Shown: positions 18,623-28,175 of the stretch, piece after piece
Numbering within the stretch: the stretch's first letter is position 1
Layout of the letters: each line of letters opens with the position of its first letter
DNA from: Paenibacillus sp. JJ-223
Lineage (GTDB): Bacteria; Bacillota; Bacilli; Paenibacillales; Paenibacillaceae
Assembly (NCBI RefSeq): GCF_927798175.1
Contig: NZ_CAKMMP010000020.1
Coordinates: forward strand, 62,001-126,000
Length of the DNA stretch: 64,000 bases
Direction of reading: 5' to 3'
Notes under the pieces: generated by a model
Databases searched by the model: none
The model's input: only the letters and a program-made list of their open reading frames with translations
Told to the model about the DNA's origin: nothing
Made by a program: the position numbers and the translations under genes

Positions 18623-19858
18623 TTAGTTTTTGTTTTGCTCTACGCCGGAGTTCACTTTCAGGCGCAGCGCGTTCAAGCGGATAAAGCCGGTTGCATCTCC
18701 TTGGTCATACGCTTGCGTCGGGTCAGCTTCCATTGTAGCGATGTCCGGATTGTACAGGCTGACAGGGCTTTGAACCCCTGCGCCGATAATGTTGCCTTTG
18801 TACAGCTTCACGCGCACGGTTCCGGTCACGTTTTTCTGACTTTCGGTCACGAGTGCTTGCAAGGCAAGGCGTTCAGGCGCAAACCAGAAGCCGTTGTATA
18901 CCAGCGTGCTGTAACGCGTAATCAGGCTGTCGCGCAGGTTCATCACTTCGCGGTCCATCGTGATGGATTCCATTTTGCGGTGAGCGGTGAACAGGATTGT
19001 GCCGCCCGGCGTCTCGTATACCCCGCGGCTCTTCATGCCGACGAAGCGGTTTTCCACCATGTCGACGCGTCCGATGCCGTGTTTGCCGCCCAGCTCGTTC
19101 AGTTTCTCCATGACTTGCAGCGGGCTCAAACGCTCGCCGTTCAAGGCCACGCAATCGCCTTTTTCGAATTCCAGCTCCAGATATTCCGGTTGATCCGGCG
19201 CATCCTCGGGAGAGTTGCTGAGCAGGAACATGTCTTTATTCTCTTCAGAGCTTGGATCGAACCAAGGATCTTCCAGCACGCCGCTTTCATAGCTGATGTG
19301 CAGCAGGTTGCGGTCCATCGAGTATGGTTTTGCCGCGGAAGCCGTTACCGGAATGCCGTGTTTCTCGGCATATGCGATCATTTCCGCACGTCCAGGGAAT
19401 TGGTTGCGGAATTCTTCCAAACGCCAAGGCGCGATCACTTGAATATCCGGTGTCAATGCAGCCGCGTTCAGCTCGAAGCGAACTTGGTCGTTCCCTTTGC
19501 CCGTAGCGCCGTGAGCGATCGCCGTAGCGCCTTCGGCGCGTGCGATGTCCACCATGCGTTTGGCGATCAGCGGACGTGCGATGCTTGTGCCGAGCAGGTA
19601 TTGTCCCTCATAAAGAGCGCCTGCCTGGAACATTGGATAAATGAAATCTTTCGCGAACTCGTCGCGCAGATCGTCGATGTACACTTTGGACGCGCCCGTT
19701 GCGAGTGCTTTCTCTTCCAGTCCGTCCAATTCTTCTTTCTGACCGATATCCGCCGTGAAGGCGATGATTTCTGCATCATATGTTTCTTTCAGCCATTTCA
19801 AAATGACCGATGTGTCCAGTCCGCCGGAATAGGCGAGTACGATTTTTTCCTTAGCCAT
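18623..19858 (-). CDS. argG: Argininosuccinate synthase
   Basis: A 411-residue ATP-dependent ligase joining citrulline and aspartate. The N-terminal PP-loop KIVLAYSGGLDTSVILKWL is directly visible, with ATAIAHGATGKGNDQVRFE as the citrulline/aspartate site. The ATG at 19858 follows a GGGGGAA site; the frame runs on upstream to 19906 without a better start. It is separated from argF by 299 bp containing a repeat element (19909-20042) and an AT-rich stretch with an ARG-box-like site, so it may have its own promoter. Confidence 0.95.
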   Translation of the reverse strand: MAKEKIVLAYSGGLDTSVILKWLKETYDAEIIAFTADIGQKEELDGLEEKALATGASKVYIDDLRDEFAKDFIYPMFQAGALYEGQYLLGTSIARPLIAKRMVDIARAEGATAIAHGATGKGNDQVRFELNAAALTPDIQVIAPWRLEEFRNQFPGRAEMIAYAEKHGIPVTASAAKPYSMDRNLLHISYESGVLEDPWFDPSSEENKDMFLLSNSPEDAPDQPEYLELEFEKGDCVALNGERLSPLQVMEKLNELGGKHGIGRVDMVENRFVGMKSRGVYETPGGTILFTAHRKMESITMDREVMNLRDSLITRYSTLVYNGFWFAPERLALQALVTESQKNVTGTVRVKLYKGNIIGAGVQSPVSLYNPDIATMEADPTQAYDQGDATGFIRLNALRLKVNSGVEQNKN

Positions 19859-19908
19859 TGTCGCTTCCCCCAAAGTTGATATCCGTGAATATGTTGGGTT
19901 GTGCACAC

Positions 19909-20042
19909 CACTCCGATTGCAGTACCATCTTCCGATCTTCGTTATCCCCGGATTTTTTGATCACTCTATAAACGGGCAAATCCGGTGATAAAGGCGAGCG
20001 CTTCGCTTCTCCAGATTGGTTCTGCACTCTCCGTTAACGCAC
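19909..20042 (-). repeat. Dispersed structured repeat, copy A (upstream of argG)
   Basis: Read on the minus strand, this 134-nt stretch matches copy B (26336-26566) almost base for base in a 5' block of about 48 nt (from CGTTAACGGAGAG to GCGAAGCG). It matches again in a 3' block containing GGGGATAAC and GATCGGAAGATGGT. The middle is shorter and different but keeps a GGATTT / AAATCC hairpin. It lacks the terminal inverted repeats of copy B. It ends 51 bp before the argG start, in the same orientation as argG. Confidence 0.8.
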
Positions 20043-20075
20043 AAACATCAAATCCACTTCTATCAAAAAATATAA

Positions 20076-20089
20076 TTAATAAATAATGA
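20076..20089 (-). promoter_or_regulatory. Candidate ARG box upstream of argG
   Basis: On the minus strand TCATTATTTATTAA agrees with the ArgR/AhrC half-site pattern TGAATWWWWATTCA at 11 of 14 positions. The surrounding 30 bp are very AT-rich, so chance similarity is a real concern. Confidence 0.3.
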
Positions 20090-20157
20090 TAAATCTCGCT
20101 TTGTTCTATCATCGCTAACCCCGTCCTCAAAATCAACCATTTTGAGGCAAACGGCGG

Positions 20158-21123
<966 letters not shown>

Positions 21124-21317
21124 TATTCGTATCCTCCTTCATTCCGGTTCCCTGCACCCGCCTGGGCAGAAAAGAAAACCCATTCTCTTCTGCATTCTCA
21201 CGCGGCGCCATGCGGCTGCAGGGATTCAGCTGTACATGTTCACCCGGAGGGCCGGAAGTGGCCCCCGGAGCAAACGAAATATTTTAACCACCTTCAATTG
21301 AAGAGTGGACTTACAAA

Positions 21318-22580
21318 TTACGCGTTTTTAGCAGCAACATGCTCTTGGATCAGTTCCGTAACGAGGGTTACCGCCTGATCAACCTCTTCCTTGCTCACCA
21401 GCAGGTTAGGCAGCAGACGAATCACGTTCGGTCCTGCATTGACGAACAGAATGCCGCGCTTTTGCCCAGCCGTAATAATATCGCCGACCGGCTCCGCACA
21501 CTCGATGCCCACGATCAGCCCGAGGCCGCGCACTTCCTTCACGAACGGAATGTCTGCGAGCTTCTCGCGCAGTGCATTCATCAGGTATTCACCAGTCTCT
21601 GCGGCACGCTCCGGCACGCGTTCCTCCAGCATCGTTTCCACGGTGGCGATCACCACCGACGAAGCGAGCGGCGTACCGCCAAACGTAGTCGCATGGCTGC
21701 CCGGCGTAAACGCATCTTTCAGATATCCTTTACCCAGCATGGCGCCCACAGGGAAGCCGCTTCCGATCCCTTTGGCGACCGTGAAAATATCCGGCTCAAT
21801 GCCATAATGCTCATGCGCAAACAGCTTGCCTGTCCGTCCCATGCCCGTTTGCACCTCATCCACGATCAGCAGCAATCCGTGCTCGTCGCACAGCTTCCGG
21901 ATATGCTCGACGAATTCGCGTTTGACCGGATGCACGCCGCCTTCTGCCTGCACCATTTCAATCATGATCGCCGCCGTTTTGGGCCCGATGGCTGCTTCGA
22001 GCGCTTCTGTATCATGGAGCGGTACGGTCACGAAACCGGCCGGGAGCGGAAGGAAACCTTCCTTCACTTTATCCTGGCCTGTTGCCGTCAACGTTGCCAA
22101 GGTGCGTCCATGGAAAGATTGGGCAAACGTGATCACTTCATAGCGGTCCGTGCCCTTCACTTTCTGGTGATAGCGGCGAGCCAGCTTGATGGCCGCTTCG
22201 TTCGCTTCCGCTCCGCTATTGCAGAAGAACACCGCGTCCGCGCACGTATTCGCCGTCAACAGCGCTGCCGCTTTCTCCTGGCCTGGAATTTGGAACAGGT
22301 TGGATACGTGCCACAGCTCATCGATCTGCGCTTTCAGCTTCGCCGCGATTTGATCGGGCGCATGGCCAAGGCTCGTTACCGCAAGACCGCTCATGAAGTC
22401 CAAGTATTTATTGCCTTGATCGTCCCATACCCAGCTGCCTTTGCCCTTAACAAGACTGATGGGATACCGCGAATATGTCTGAAAAAGCGAGCTCTCCGTT
22501 TGCCCGGAAGGCGCCGCCCCAGCCGCTACGGCACCCGCTACCGCCGTAGCAGCGCCGATTTGTTCATTGTCTTTTGCCAT
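21318..22580 (-). CDS. argD: Acetylornithine aminotransferase
   Basis: A class III PLP aminotransferase converting N-acetylglutamate semialdehyde to N-acetylornithine. The PLP site shows IVDEVQTGMGRTG, followed by the Schiff-base lysine in FTVAKGIGSGFPVGAML. The ATG at 22580 gives 420 residues; an in-frame extension to 22718 overlaps the argB end and lacks a ribosome site. An unusual Ala/Gly-rich stretch (residues ~8-25, GAATAVAGAVAAGAAP) precedes the normal enzyme start (LFQTYSRYPISLVKG). It starts 94 bp after the argB stop. Confidence 0.93.
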   Translation of the reverse strand: MAKDNEQIGAATAVAGAVAAGAAPSGQTESSLFQTYSRYPISLVKGKGSWVWDDQGNKYLDFMSGLAVTSLGHAPDQIAAKLKAQIDELWHVSNLFQIPGQEKAAALLTANTCADAVFFCNSGAEANEAAIKLARRYHQKVKGTDRYEVITFAQSFHGRTLATLTATGQDKVKEGFLPLPAGFVTVPLHDTEALEAAIGPKTAAIMIEMVQAEGGVHPVKREFVEHIRKLCDEHGLLLIVDEVQTGMGRTGKLFAHEHYGIEPDIFTVAKGIGSGFPVGAMLGKGYLKDAFTPGSHATTFGGTPLASSVVIATVETMLEERVPERAAETGEYLMNALREKLADIPFVKEVRGLGLIVGIECAEPVGDIITAGQKRGILFVNAGPNVIRLLPNLLVSKEEVDQAVTLVTELIQEHVAAKNA

Positions 22581-22674
22581 CGCCGTTTCACTCTCCTGTT
22601 CCTTAATGAATGCGTAGGGAATGCCGATTAAGAGGCTGCAACGAAATAAAGCATCGCTACTTTCCTTGCAGCTC

Positions 22675-23517
22675 CTAAGGCATCCGGATAATGCGCGTAC
22701 CGATCGCTTCTCCGCCAAGCACGCGGCTCAAAATTTGCGGTTCGCTGCCATCCACGATAACGACCTCGCGGACGTCGCCATGAATGCAGGCAATGGCCGC
22801 GCGCACTTTCGGAATCATGCCGCCATAGATTTCTCCGGTCTGAATCATGTCCTCGATCTCCTGCACGGAGACGGAAGGCAGCACCTTTTTCTCGCCGCGT
22901 ACCGTCTTCATGATGCCAGGCACGTCCGTCACGACGATCATGCGGCTTACGCCAAGGTGGGATGCTACTGCTCCAGCCGCCGTGTCGGCGTTGATATTGT
23001 AACGCTGCCCGCTCACATCCACGCCCACCGGCGCGATGACAGGCATGTAACCCATGTCCACAACGCCTTGAATAATCGGCGCTTCCACACCAGTTACTTC
23101 ACCAACCCAGCCAATTTCAGCGTGGTTCGTTACCGGTCTGGCCTGGATGAGTCCCCCGTCCACGCCGGACAATCCGATCGCCCGGCCGCCCACGCGCTGG
23201 ATCAGGCGAACGATCTGTTTGTTGATGCTGCCCGCGAGCACCATCTCCACGACATCCAACACCGCTTCGGTCGTCTTGCGCAACCCGTTCACGAATTCGG
23301 TCTCGATACCGAGCTTCGCCAAATTGTCCGAGATCGCCGGGCCGCCGCCGTGCACAATGACGGGCTGAATGCCCTGAGCCTGCAGATCCCGCAAATCCGC
23401 AAAAAACGATTCCGGCAACGCCGCCAGCGTGCTTCCTCCACATTTCATCACAAAGCGCTGCTTGCCCGCTTCGGTCCGAGCCCCGTTCTGTTCGCTTGGC
23501 AAAGTTGTTGAACTCAT
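22675..23517 (-). CDS. argB: Acetylglutamate kinase
   Basis: The 280-residue amino-acid kinase phosphorylates N-acetylglutamate. Visible motifs are VMKCGGSTLAALPE (phosphate loop), VIVHGGGPAI, and the NADTAAGAVASHL nucleotide site. A 10-residue polar extension with Gln and Arg precedes the core, and the usual KxGG lysine is present as KCGG. It sits 104 bp after argJ in the argCJBD order. The length is slightly above average. Confidence 0.94.
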   Translation of the reverse strand: MSSTTLPSEQNGARTEAGKQRFVMKCGGSTLAALPESFFADLRDLQAQGIQPVIVHGGGPAISDNLAKLGIETEFVNGLRKTTEAVLDVVEMVLAGSINKQIVRLIQRVGGRAIGLSGVDGGLIQARPVTNHAEIGWVGEVTGVEAPIIQGVVDMGYMPVIAPVGVDVSGQRYNINADTAAGAVASHLGVSRMIVVTDVPGIMKTVRGEKKVLPSVSVQEIEDMIQTGEIYGGMIPKVRAAIACIHGDVREVVIVDGSEPQILSRVLGGEAIGTRIIRMP

Positions 23518-23621
23518 GACGCCACCCCTTTCACTGATGAATTAACATTGAACCAATGATTTTTACACGGAGACACTACGTGGTCATGTAAATGTCTAGT
23601 TCAACCTATCCAAATGCTCTA

Positions 23622-24860
23622 TTATGTGCGGTATGCCGCATTGATTCGTACATAGTCGTAAGTCAAGTCGCAGCCCCATGCGATGGCGGAACCTTCGCCA
23701 TGGTTCAAGTCGACCACGATGCGAACGGTATCGCCTTGCAGGTAGGCCAGCGCCGCCTCTTCATCGAAAACTACCGGACTGGACTGCTTCAGCACCGAAA
23801 TGTCACCCAAACGGATGTCCACCGTATTCGGGTTAACAGGCTGGCCTGCACGCCCTACAGCCGCGATAATGCGCCCCCAGTTGGCATCGGCGCCGAACAT
23901 GGCGGACTTCACCAGGCTGGACCCGATCACGGTCTTGGCGATCGCCTGTGCGGAGTCATCGCTAACTGCCCCGGTTACTTGGACTTCCACCAGTTTCGTG
24001 GCGCCTTCGCCGTCTCGGGCGATCGCTTTGGCCAGCACTTCGCACACATAAATGAATCCAGCCGCAAAAGCTTCCCAGTCGGCATGCTCAGGCGTCAGCT
24101 CTTCATTGTCGGCCAATCCGCTGGCCAAGGCCACCAGCATATCGTTCGTGCTCGTGTCCCCGTCCACGGTAATCATGTTGAACGTGCGGTTGGTCGTCTG
24201 ACGCAGCAATTGGTGCAAGGCCTCCGAACCGATGGCCGCATCCGTGGTCATAAAAGCAAGCATCGTCGCCATGTTCGGGTGGATCATGCCCGAGCCTTTG
24301 GCCGCGCCCGCAATCGTTACCGTTTTGCCGTTTACTTCAACGGATACGCAAGCTTCCTTTTTCACCAGATCCGTGGTCAGGATCGCTTGGGAAAATTGTT
24401 CCGCCTGCTCCGCATCCACGCCCAGGTTTGCTGGCAATGCGGCAATGCCTGCATGCACCGCGTCCATTTTCAGCAATTCGCCAATGACACCCGTCGATGC
24501 CACGGCAACATCGTCCTCGGCTACGCCCAGCTCGCGTGCAGCCGCAGCGCGCATGGCGTACGCATCGTCCTCGCCCTGCTGCCCCGTGCAAGCATTCGCA
24601 TTGCCGCTGTTCACTACCACCGCTTGCAGGCGGCCGTTCACGAGACTTTCGCGAGTGACCTTGAGCGGGGCTGCCTGGAATACATTCGTTGTATATACCG
24701 CAGCCGCAGCCGCCGGCACGTCGCAGCGAATGGCGCCGATATCGTTGCGCGATGTTTTTTTCAGCCCGCAGTGCAATCCGCCAGCAGCGAACCCGCGCGG
24801 GGTTACGATTGTTCCGTTCTTAATGACGGCAAAAGCCTGTTGTTCCACATTTGTTCCCAT
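23622..24860 (-). CDS. argJ: Bifunctional glutamate N-acetyltransferase / N-acetylglutamate synthase
   Basis: A 412-residue self-cleaving enzyme that recycles the acetyl group from N-acetylornithine to glutamate. The cleavage site is visible as MIHPNMATMLAFM, with Ala198-Thr199 as the expected break and Thr199 as nucleophile. VDGDTSTNDM follows, as usual. Presence of argJ means the cyclic acetyl pathway is used; whether it also uses acetyl-CoA cannot be told here. It follows argC by 127 bp. Confidence 0.95.
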   Translation of the reverse strand: MGTNVEQQAFAVIKNGTIVTPRGFAAGGLHCGLKKTSRNDIGAIRCDVPAAAAAVYTTNVFQAAPLKVTRESLVNGRLQAVVVNSGNANACTGQQGEDDAYAMRAAAARELGVAEDDVAVASTGVIGELLKMDAVHAGIAALPANLGVDAEQAEQFSQAILTTDLVKKEACVSVEVNGKTVTIAGAAKGSGMIHPNMATMLAFMTTDAAIGSEALHQLLRQTTNRTFNMITVDGDTSTNDMLVALASGLADNEELTPEHADWEAFAAGFIYVCEVLAKAIARDGEGATKLVEVQVTGAVSDDSAQAIAKTVIGSSLVKSAMFGADANWGRIIAAVGRAGQPVNPNTVDIRLGDISVLKQSSPVVFDEEAALAYLQGDTVRIVVDLNHGEGSAIAWGCDLTYDYVRINAAYRT

Positions 24861-24987
24861 ATGTTATCCCCCGTCAGGCGTTCGGCTGCATGCCGACCTC
24901 CGCCGCTTTCATGAACCGCTACCCCGATGAAACAGGACCGGGAGTGACCGGCAGCTTGAACCGATGCACTCCTTGCGTGCCCATTTC

Positions 24988-26037
24988 TTATGGATATACA
25001 GGCGTCATGTTCAGTCCGAGGTTCTCCTCCCATCCCATCATCAGATTCATATTTTGAATGGCTTGCCCGGAAGCCCCTTTGACCAGGTTGTCGATGACGG
25101 AAATAATCGTCAGTCTGCCTGTGCGAGGGTCTGCCGAAAATCCGATATCGCAGTAGTTCGAGCCGTACACTTCTTTCGTCGCAGGCCAGATGCCTGGCTC
25201 CCGAACGCGGACGAAAGGCCGGTTCTCATAGTATTTGCGATACAAGTCTACCATTTCGCGGTCCGTATGTTCCCCGGTAAGGCTCGCATACATCGTGCTC
25301 ATGATCCCGCGCGTCATCGGTACAAGATGCGTCGTGAACGTCACCGTTACCGGCTTTCCGGCAATCAGGCCAAGAACTTGCTCAATCTCCGGAATGTGCT
25401 GGTGTTTGTTCAGCTTGTAGACCCTGAAGTTTTCGTTCATCTCGGCATAATGATGAGGAAGTCCAATGCCTCTTCCCGCACCGGATACGCCGGATTTCGC
25501 ATCGATGATGATGGTGGACGGATCGATCCAGCCTGCTTCCACTGCCGGAATCAGTCCCAGCAGCGTAGCCGTCGGGTAACACCCCGGATTGGAAATGAAA
25601 TTCCGATCCTTCACCTGATCGCCGAACACTTCAGCCATGCCGTATACCGCTTCTTCCAACAATGCCGCCGGCGCAGCAGGGTGTTTGTACCACTGTTCGT
25701 AGGATGCTCCGTCTTTCAACCGGAAATCGCCCGAAAGATCGATGACTTTCAGTCCAACCTCAAGCAGGCTCGGCACAAGCTTGGCGCTTACTCCGGATGG
25801 AGTCGCAGTGAATACCAAATCAGCGCGTGTCGCAATCTCGGCCGGATCAACGCCGTCGAGCGGCCTTCGCACAACCCCCGTCAGATGCGGGAATCCATCC
25901 GCGATGGATTCGCCGCTGCTGGATGATGAGATCACGGACGTAATCTCAACATTTGGATGATGTTGTAAAAAACGAATCAGTTCCACCCCGCCGTAGCCGG
26001 TGGAACCGACGATTGCCACTTTCAATTTGCTATTCAC
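24988..26037 (-). CDS. argC: N-acetyl-gamma-glutamyl-phosphate reductase
   Basis: The first gene of the arginine operon, 349 residues. It has an N-terminal NAD(P) fold (VAIVGSTGYGGVELIRFL), the catalytic cysteine in SNPGCYPTATLLGL and the GVSGAGRGIG region of the catalytic domain. It reduces N-acetylglutamyl phosphate to the semialdehyde. Its promoter, about 115 bp upstream, is overlapped by an ARG-box-like palindrome, so arginine repression through an ArgR/AhrC regulator is likely. Confidence 0.95.
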   Translation of the reverse strand: MNSKLKVAIVGSTGYGGVELIRFLQHHPNVEITSVISSSSSGESIADGFPHLTGVVRRPLDGVDPAEIATRADLVFTATPSGVSAKLVPSLLEVGLKVIDLSGDFRLKDGASYEQWYKHPAAPAALLEEAVYGMAEVFGDQVKDRNFISNPGCYPTATLLGLIPAVEAGWIDPSTIIIDAKSGVSGAGRGIGLPHHYAEMNENFRVYKLNKHQHIPEIEQVLGLIAGKPVTVTFTTHLVPMTRGIMSTMYASLTGEHTDREMVDLYRKYYENRPFVRVREPGIWPATKEVYGSNYCDIGFSADPRTGRLTIISVIDNLVKGASGQAIQNMNLMMGWEENLGLNMTPVYP

Positions 26038-26147
26038 TCTCGCTCCCCCAATCCCGCTGCATACGCCGTATAGTCTATGTCGCGCTTCGTTTCCCGATTA
26101 CCTTAAAGTCAATCGGCGCGCCTATCCGTCGCTTCTATGCATATTTG

Positions 26148-26182
26148 TGTATTATTATACATCCACATTTATATAAATACAA
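26148..26182 (-). promoter_or_regulatory. argC operon promoter overlapped by an ARG box
   Basis: On the minus strand TTGTAT (26177-26182), 17 bp, TATAAT (26154-26159) form a near-consensus sigma-A promoter. The palindrome TGTATTATTATACA at 26148-26161 covers the -10 box. It agrees with the ArgR/AhrC pattern TGAATWWWWATTCA at 12 of 14 positions, the two differences being symmetric. A second weaker half-match adjoins it. This is the arrangement expected for arginine repression. Confidence 0.7.
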
Positions 26183-26335
26183 CACTCTGCCATGAATTTC
26201 ACATGCTTTCTCTTTCAGCTCGAAACATATCTTTCCAATATCTGCGGACGAACCACGTCACTTCTGCTAAAATACGTAGTATGAGGCCACATTACATACA
26301 AAGATTACGTGGCCAATTTTGCCGCTCGGCAATAA

Positions 26336-26566
26336 CTATATAAATCGCAAAATACATACACACGTTAACGGAGAGGCAGAACCAATCTGGAGAAGCGAAG
26401 CGTTCGCCTAAAAGCTTTCTGAAAGAAAGCTGCTTCGGAAGCATAGGCTGTTCACCGGATTTTTCCTTAGAAAAGGGGAATCCATGAAATCTGGGGATAA
26501 CAGCGATCGGAAGATGGTCCTGCACTCGCAGTGCCCTAGTGTGAATGATTAATGCGATTTATATAG
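26336..26566 (+). repeat. Dispersed structured repeat, copy B, with terminal inverted repeats (upstream of cls)
   Basis: This 231-nt element is the fullest copy. Its ends, 26336-26363 and 26539-26566, are inverted repeats identical at 23 of 28 positions (outermost CTATATAAATCGCA). Inside lie several hairpins: GCGAA/TTCGC, AGCTTTC/GAAAGCT, GCTT/AAGC, and a stem beginning GGATT and ending AATCC. The highly conserved GGGGATAAC-GATCGGAAGATGGT block follows. No open frame fits a transposase. It ends 33 bp before the cls start and has the same orientation as cls. A clear target-site duplication was not found. Confidence 0.8.
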
Positions 26567-26598
26567 ATGACATCTATTTTGAATCACGGAGGGCTACA

Positions 26599-28047
26599 GT
26601 GCACATCGAATCCATCTTGCTTATCGTACTTCTGGGCCTGAACATCATTTTTGCAGCAGCCGTCGTCTTCTTCGAACGGAAGGATGCCAGCGCATCCTGG
26701 GCTTGGCTGCTCGTCCTCAACTTTATTCCAGTGCTCGGATTCGTACTATATTTATTAACTGGCCAGAATCTGACCCGTTACAGGCTGTTCCAGTGGAAAG
26801 AACGCAAAAAGCTCGGTTTGGAGGAACGCATCTCCGCCCAGCTGGAGCAGCTGAAAGACCACCGAGGGCCTTTCCTCAACACGGCCACCGAAAGCCATCA
26901 GGACATGATCTACATGAACCTGAAGCAGAACGGCGCGCTCCTGACGGAGGACAATGACGTCGAAATCATTACGGACGGCATGGATAAGTTCCAACGTTTG
27001 CTGAGCGATATCGAGGCGGCCCAAGACCATGTCCACGTGCAATATTACATCTATAGAGGCGACCGCCTGGGCAAAAAAATCCGCGATGCCCTCATCCGCA
27101 AAGCGAGGCAAGGCATTAAGGTCCGAGTCCTGTACGACGCGCTTGGCTCGCGCAGGGTCTCAAACCGTTTTTTCAAAGAGCTCCGCGAAGCGGGAGGTTT
27201 GGTGGAAGTCTTTTTCCCATCCAAATTCAGCCTCATCAACCTGCGCATGAACTATCGCAATCATCGTAAAATCGTCATCATTGACGGCAATCTCGGATAC
27301 ACGGGCGGGTTCAATGTCGGCGACGAATATTTGGGGTTAAACTCCAAATTCGGCTATTGGCGCGACACACACCTGCGCATTCAGGGGAATGCCGTTCACG
27401 CGCTCCAGACCCGGTTCCTGCTCGATTGGAACGAAGCATCCAAACAGCATGACACGCCTTACGTGCCCGAACATTTCCCGAAAATCCAGGGTACGGGATC
27501 CACGGCCATGCAAATTGTGTCCAGCGGTCCTGATGCCGAGATCGAGCACATTAAGAACAGTTACCTGAAAATGATTAACGGGGCCAAACAATCCATCATG
27601 ATCCAGACGCCGTATTTCATTCCGGACGCGAGCGTGTTCGAATCCATTCGCCTTGCCTGCCTGTCGGGCATTGACGTGCGGATCTTGATCCCGAACAAGC
27701 CCGACCACGCCTTTGTATATTGGGCCACGTTATCCTACATCGGCGAGCTGCTCAAAGTGGGGGCCAAAGCATTCGTTTACGACAACGGCTTCATCCATGC
27801 CAAAACGCTCATCATTGACCGCATGGTCGCATCCGTGGGAACGGCGAACATCGACTATCGCAGCTTCCGCCTGAACTTTGAGGTCAATGCCTTCATGTAC
27901 GATGAAGGCATCGCCTCCAAACTGGCGAACACGTTCGAACACGATCTGAAAGTATCCCGGGAAATGACGATGGACGAATACAATCGGCGCAGCATCGTCA
28001 TTCGCTTTAAAGAAGCCATCTCGCGGCTGCTCTCTCCGATTCTGTAA
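26599..28047 (+). CDS. cls: Cardiolipin synthase
   Basis: The 482-residue membrane enzyme joins two phosphatidylglycerols. It has two N-terminal TM segments (about 3-25 and 35-55, FERKDASASWAWLL between them) and two phospholipase-D HKD motifs, NHRKIVIIDGNLGYTGGFN and IHAKTLIIDRMVASVGTAN. The length equals that of B. subtilis ClsA. I chose the GTG at 26599 (GGAGGG just upstream); an earlier in-frame ATG at 26545 lies inside the repeat element and is unlikely. It is monocistronic, followed by a terminator. Confidence 0.93.
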   Translation: MHIESILLIVLLGLNIIFAAAVVFFERKDASASWAWLLVLNFIPVLGFVLYLLTGQNLTRYRLFQWKERKKLGLEERISAQLEQLKDHRGPFLNTATESHQDMIYMNLKQNGALLTEDNDVEIITDGMDKFQRLLSDIEAAQDHVHVQYYIYRGDRLGKKIRDALIRKARQGIKVRVLYDALGSRRVSNRFFKELREAGGLVEVFFPSKFSLINLRMNYRNHRKIVIIDGNLGYTGGFNVGDEYLGLNSKFGYWRDTHLRIQGNAVHALQTRFLLDWNEASKQHDTPYVPEHFPKIQGTGSTAMQIVSSGPDAEIEHIKNSYLKMINGAKQSIMIQTPYFIPDASVFESIRLACLSGIDVRILIPNKPDHAFVYWATLSYIGELLKVGAKAFVYDNGFIHAKTLIIDRMVASVGTANIDYRSFRLNFEVNAFMYDEGIASKLANTFEHDLKVSREMTMDEYNRRSIVIRFKEAISRLLSPIL

Positions 28048-28053
28048 AATGCA

Positions 28054-28106
28054 AAAAGCAGGGAATCCCAGTCTGATGAACTGGAGGATTTCCTGCTTTT
28101 CTTTGA
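28054..28106 (+). terminator. Rho-independent terminator after cls
   Basis: A long stem (aaaagcagg...cctgctttt with inner CAG/CTG pairing) is followed by a short T-rich run, 7 bp after the stop codon. Confidence 0.8.
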
Positions 28107-28175
28107 ATATCACATTGTCCTGTTCGAGCAACCGATATCGTATTTTTTTGACTGAGTACACTCTGCCTGTGACGA

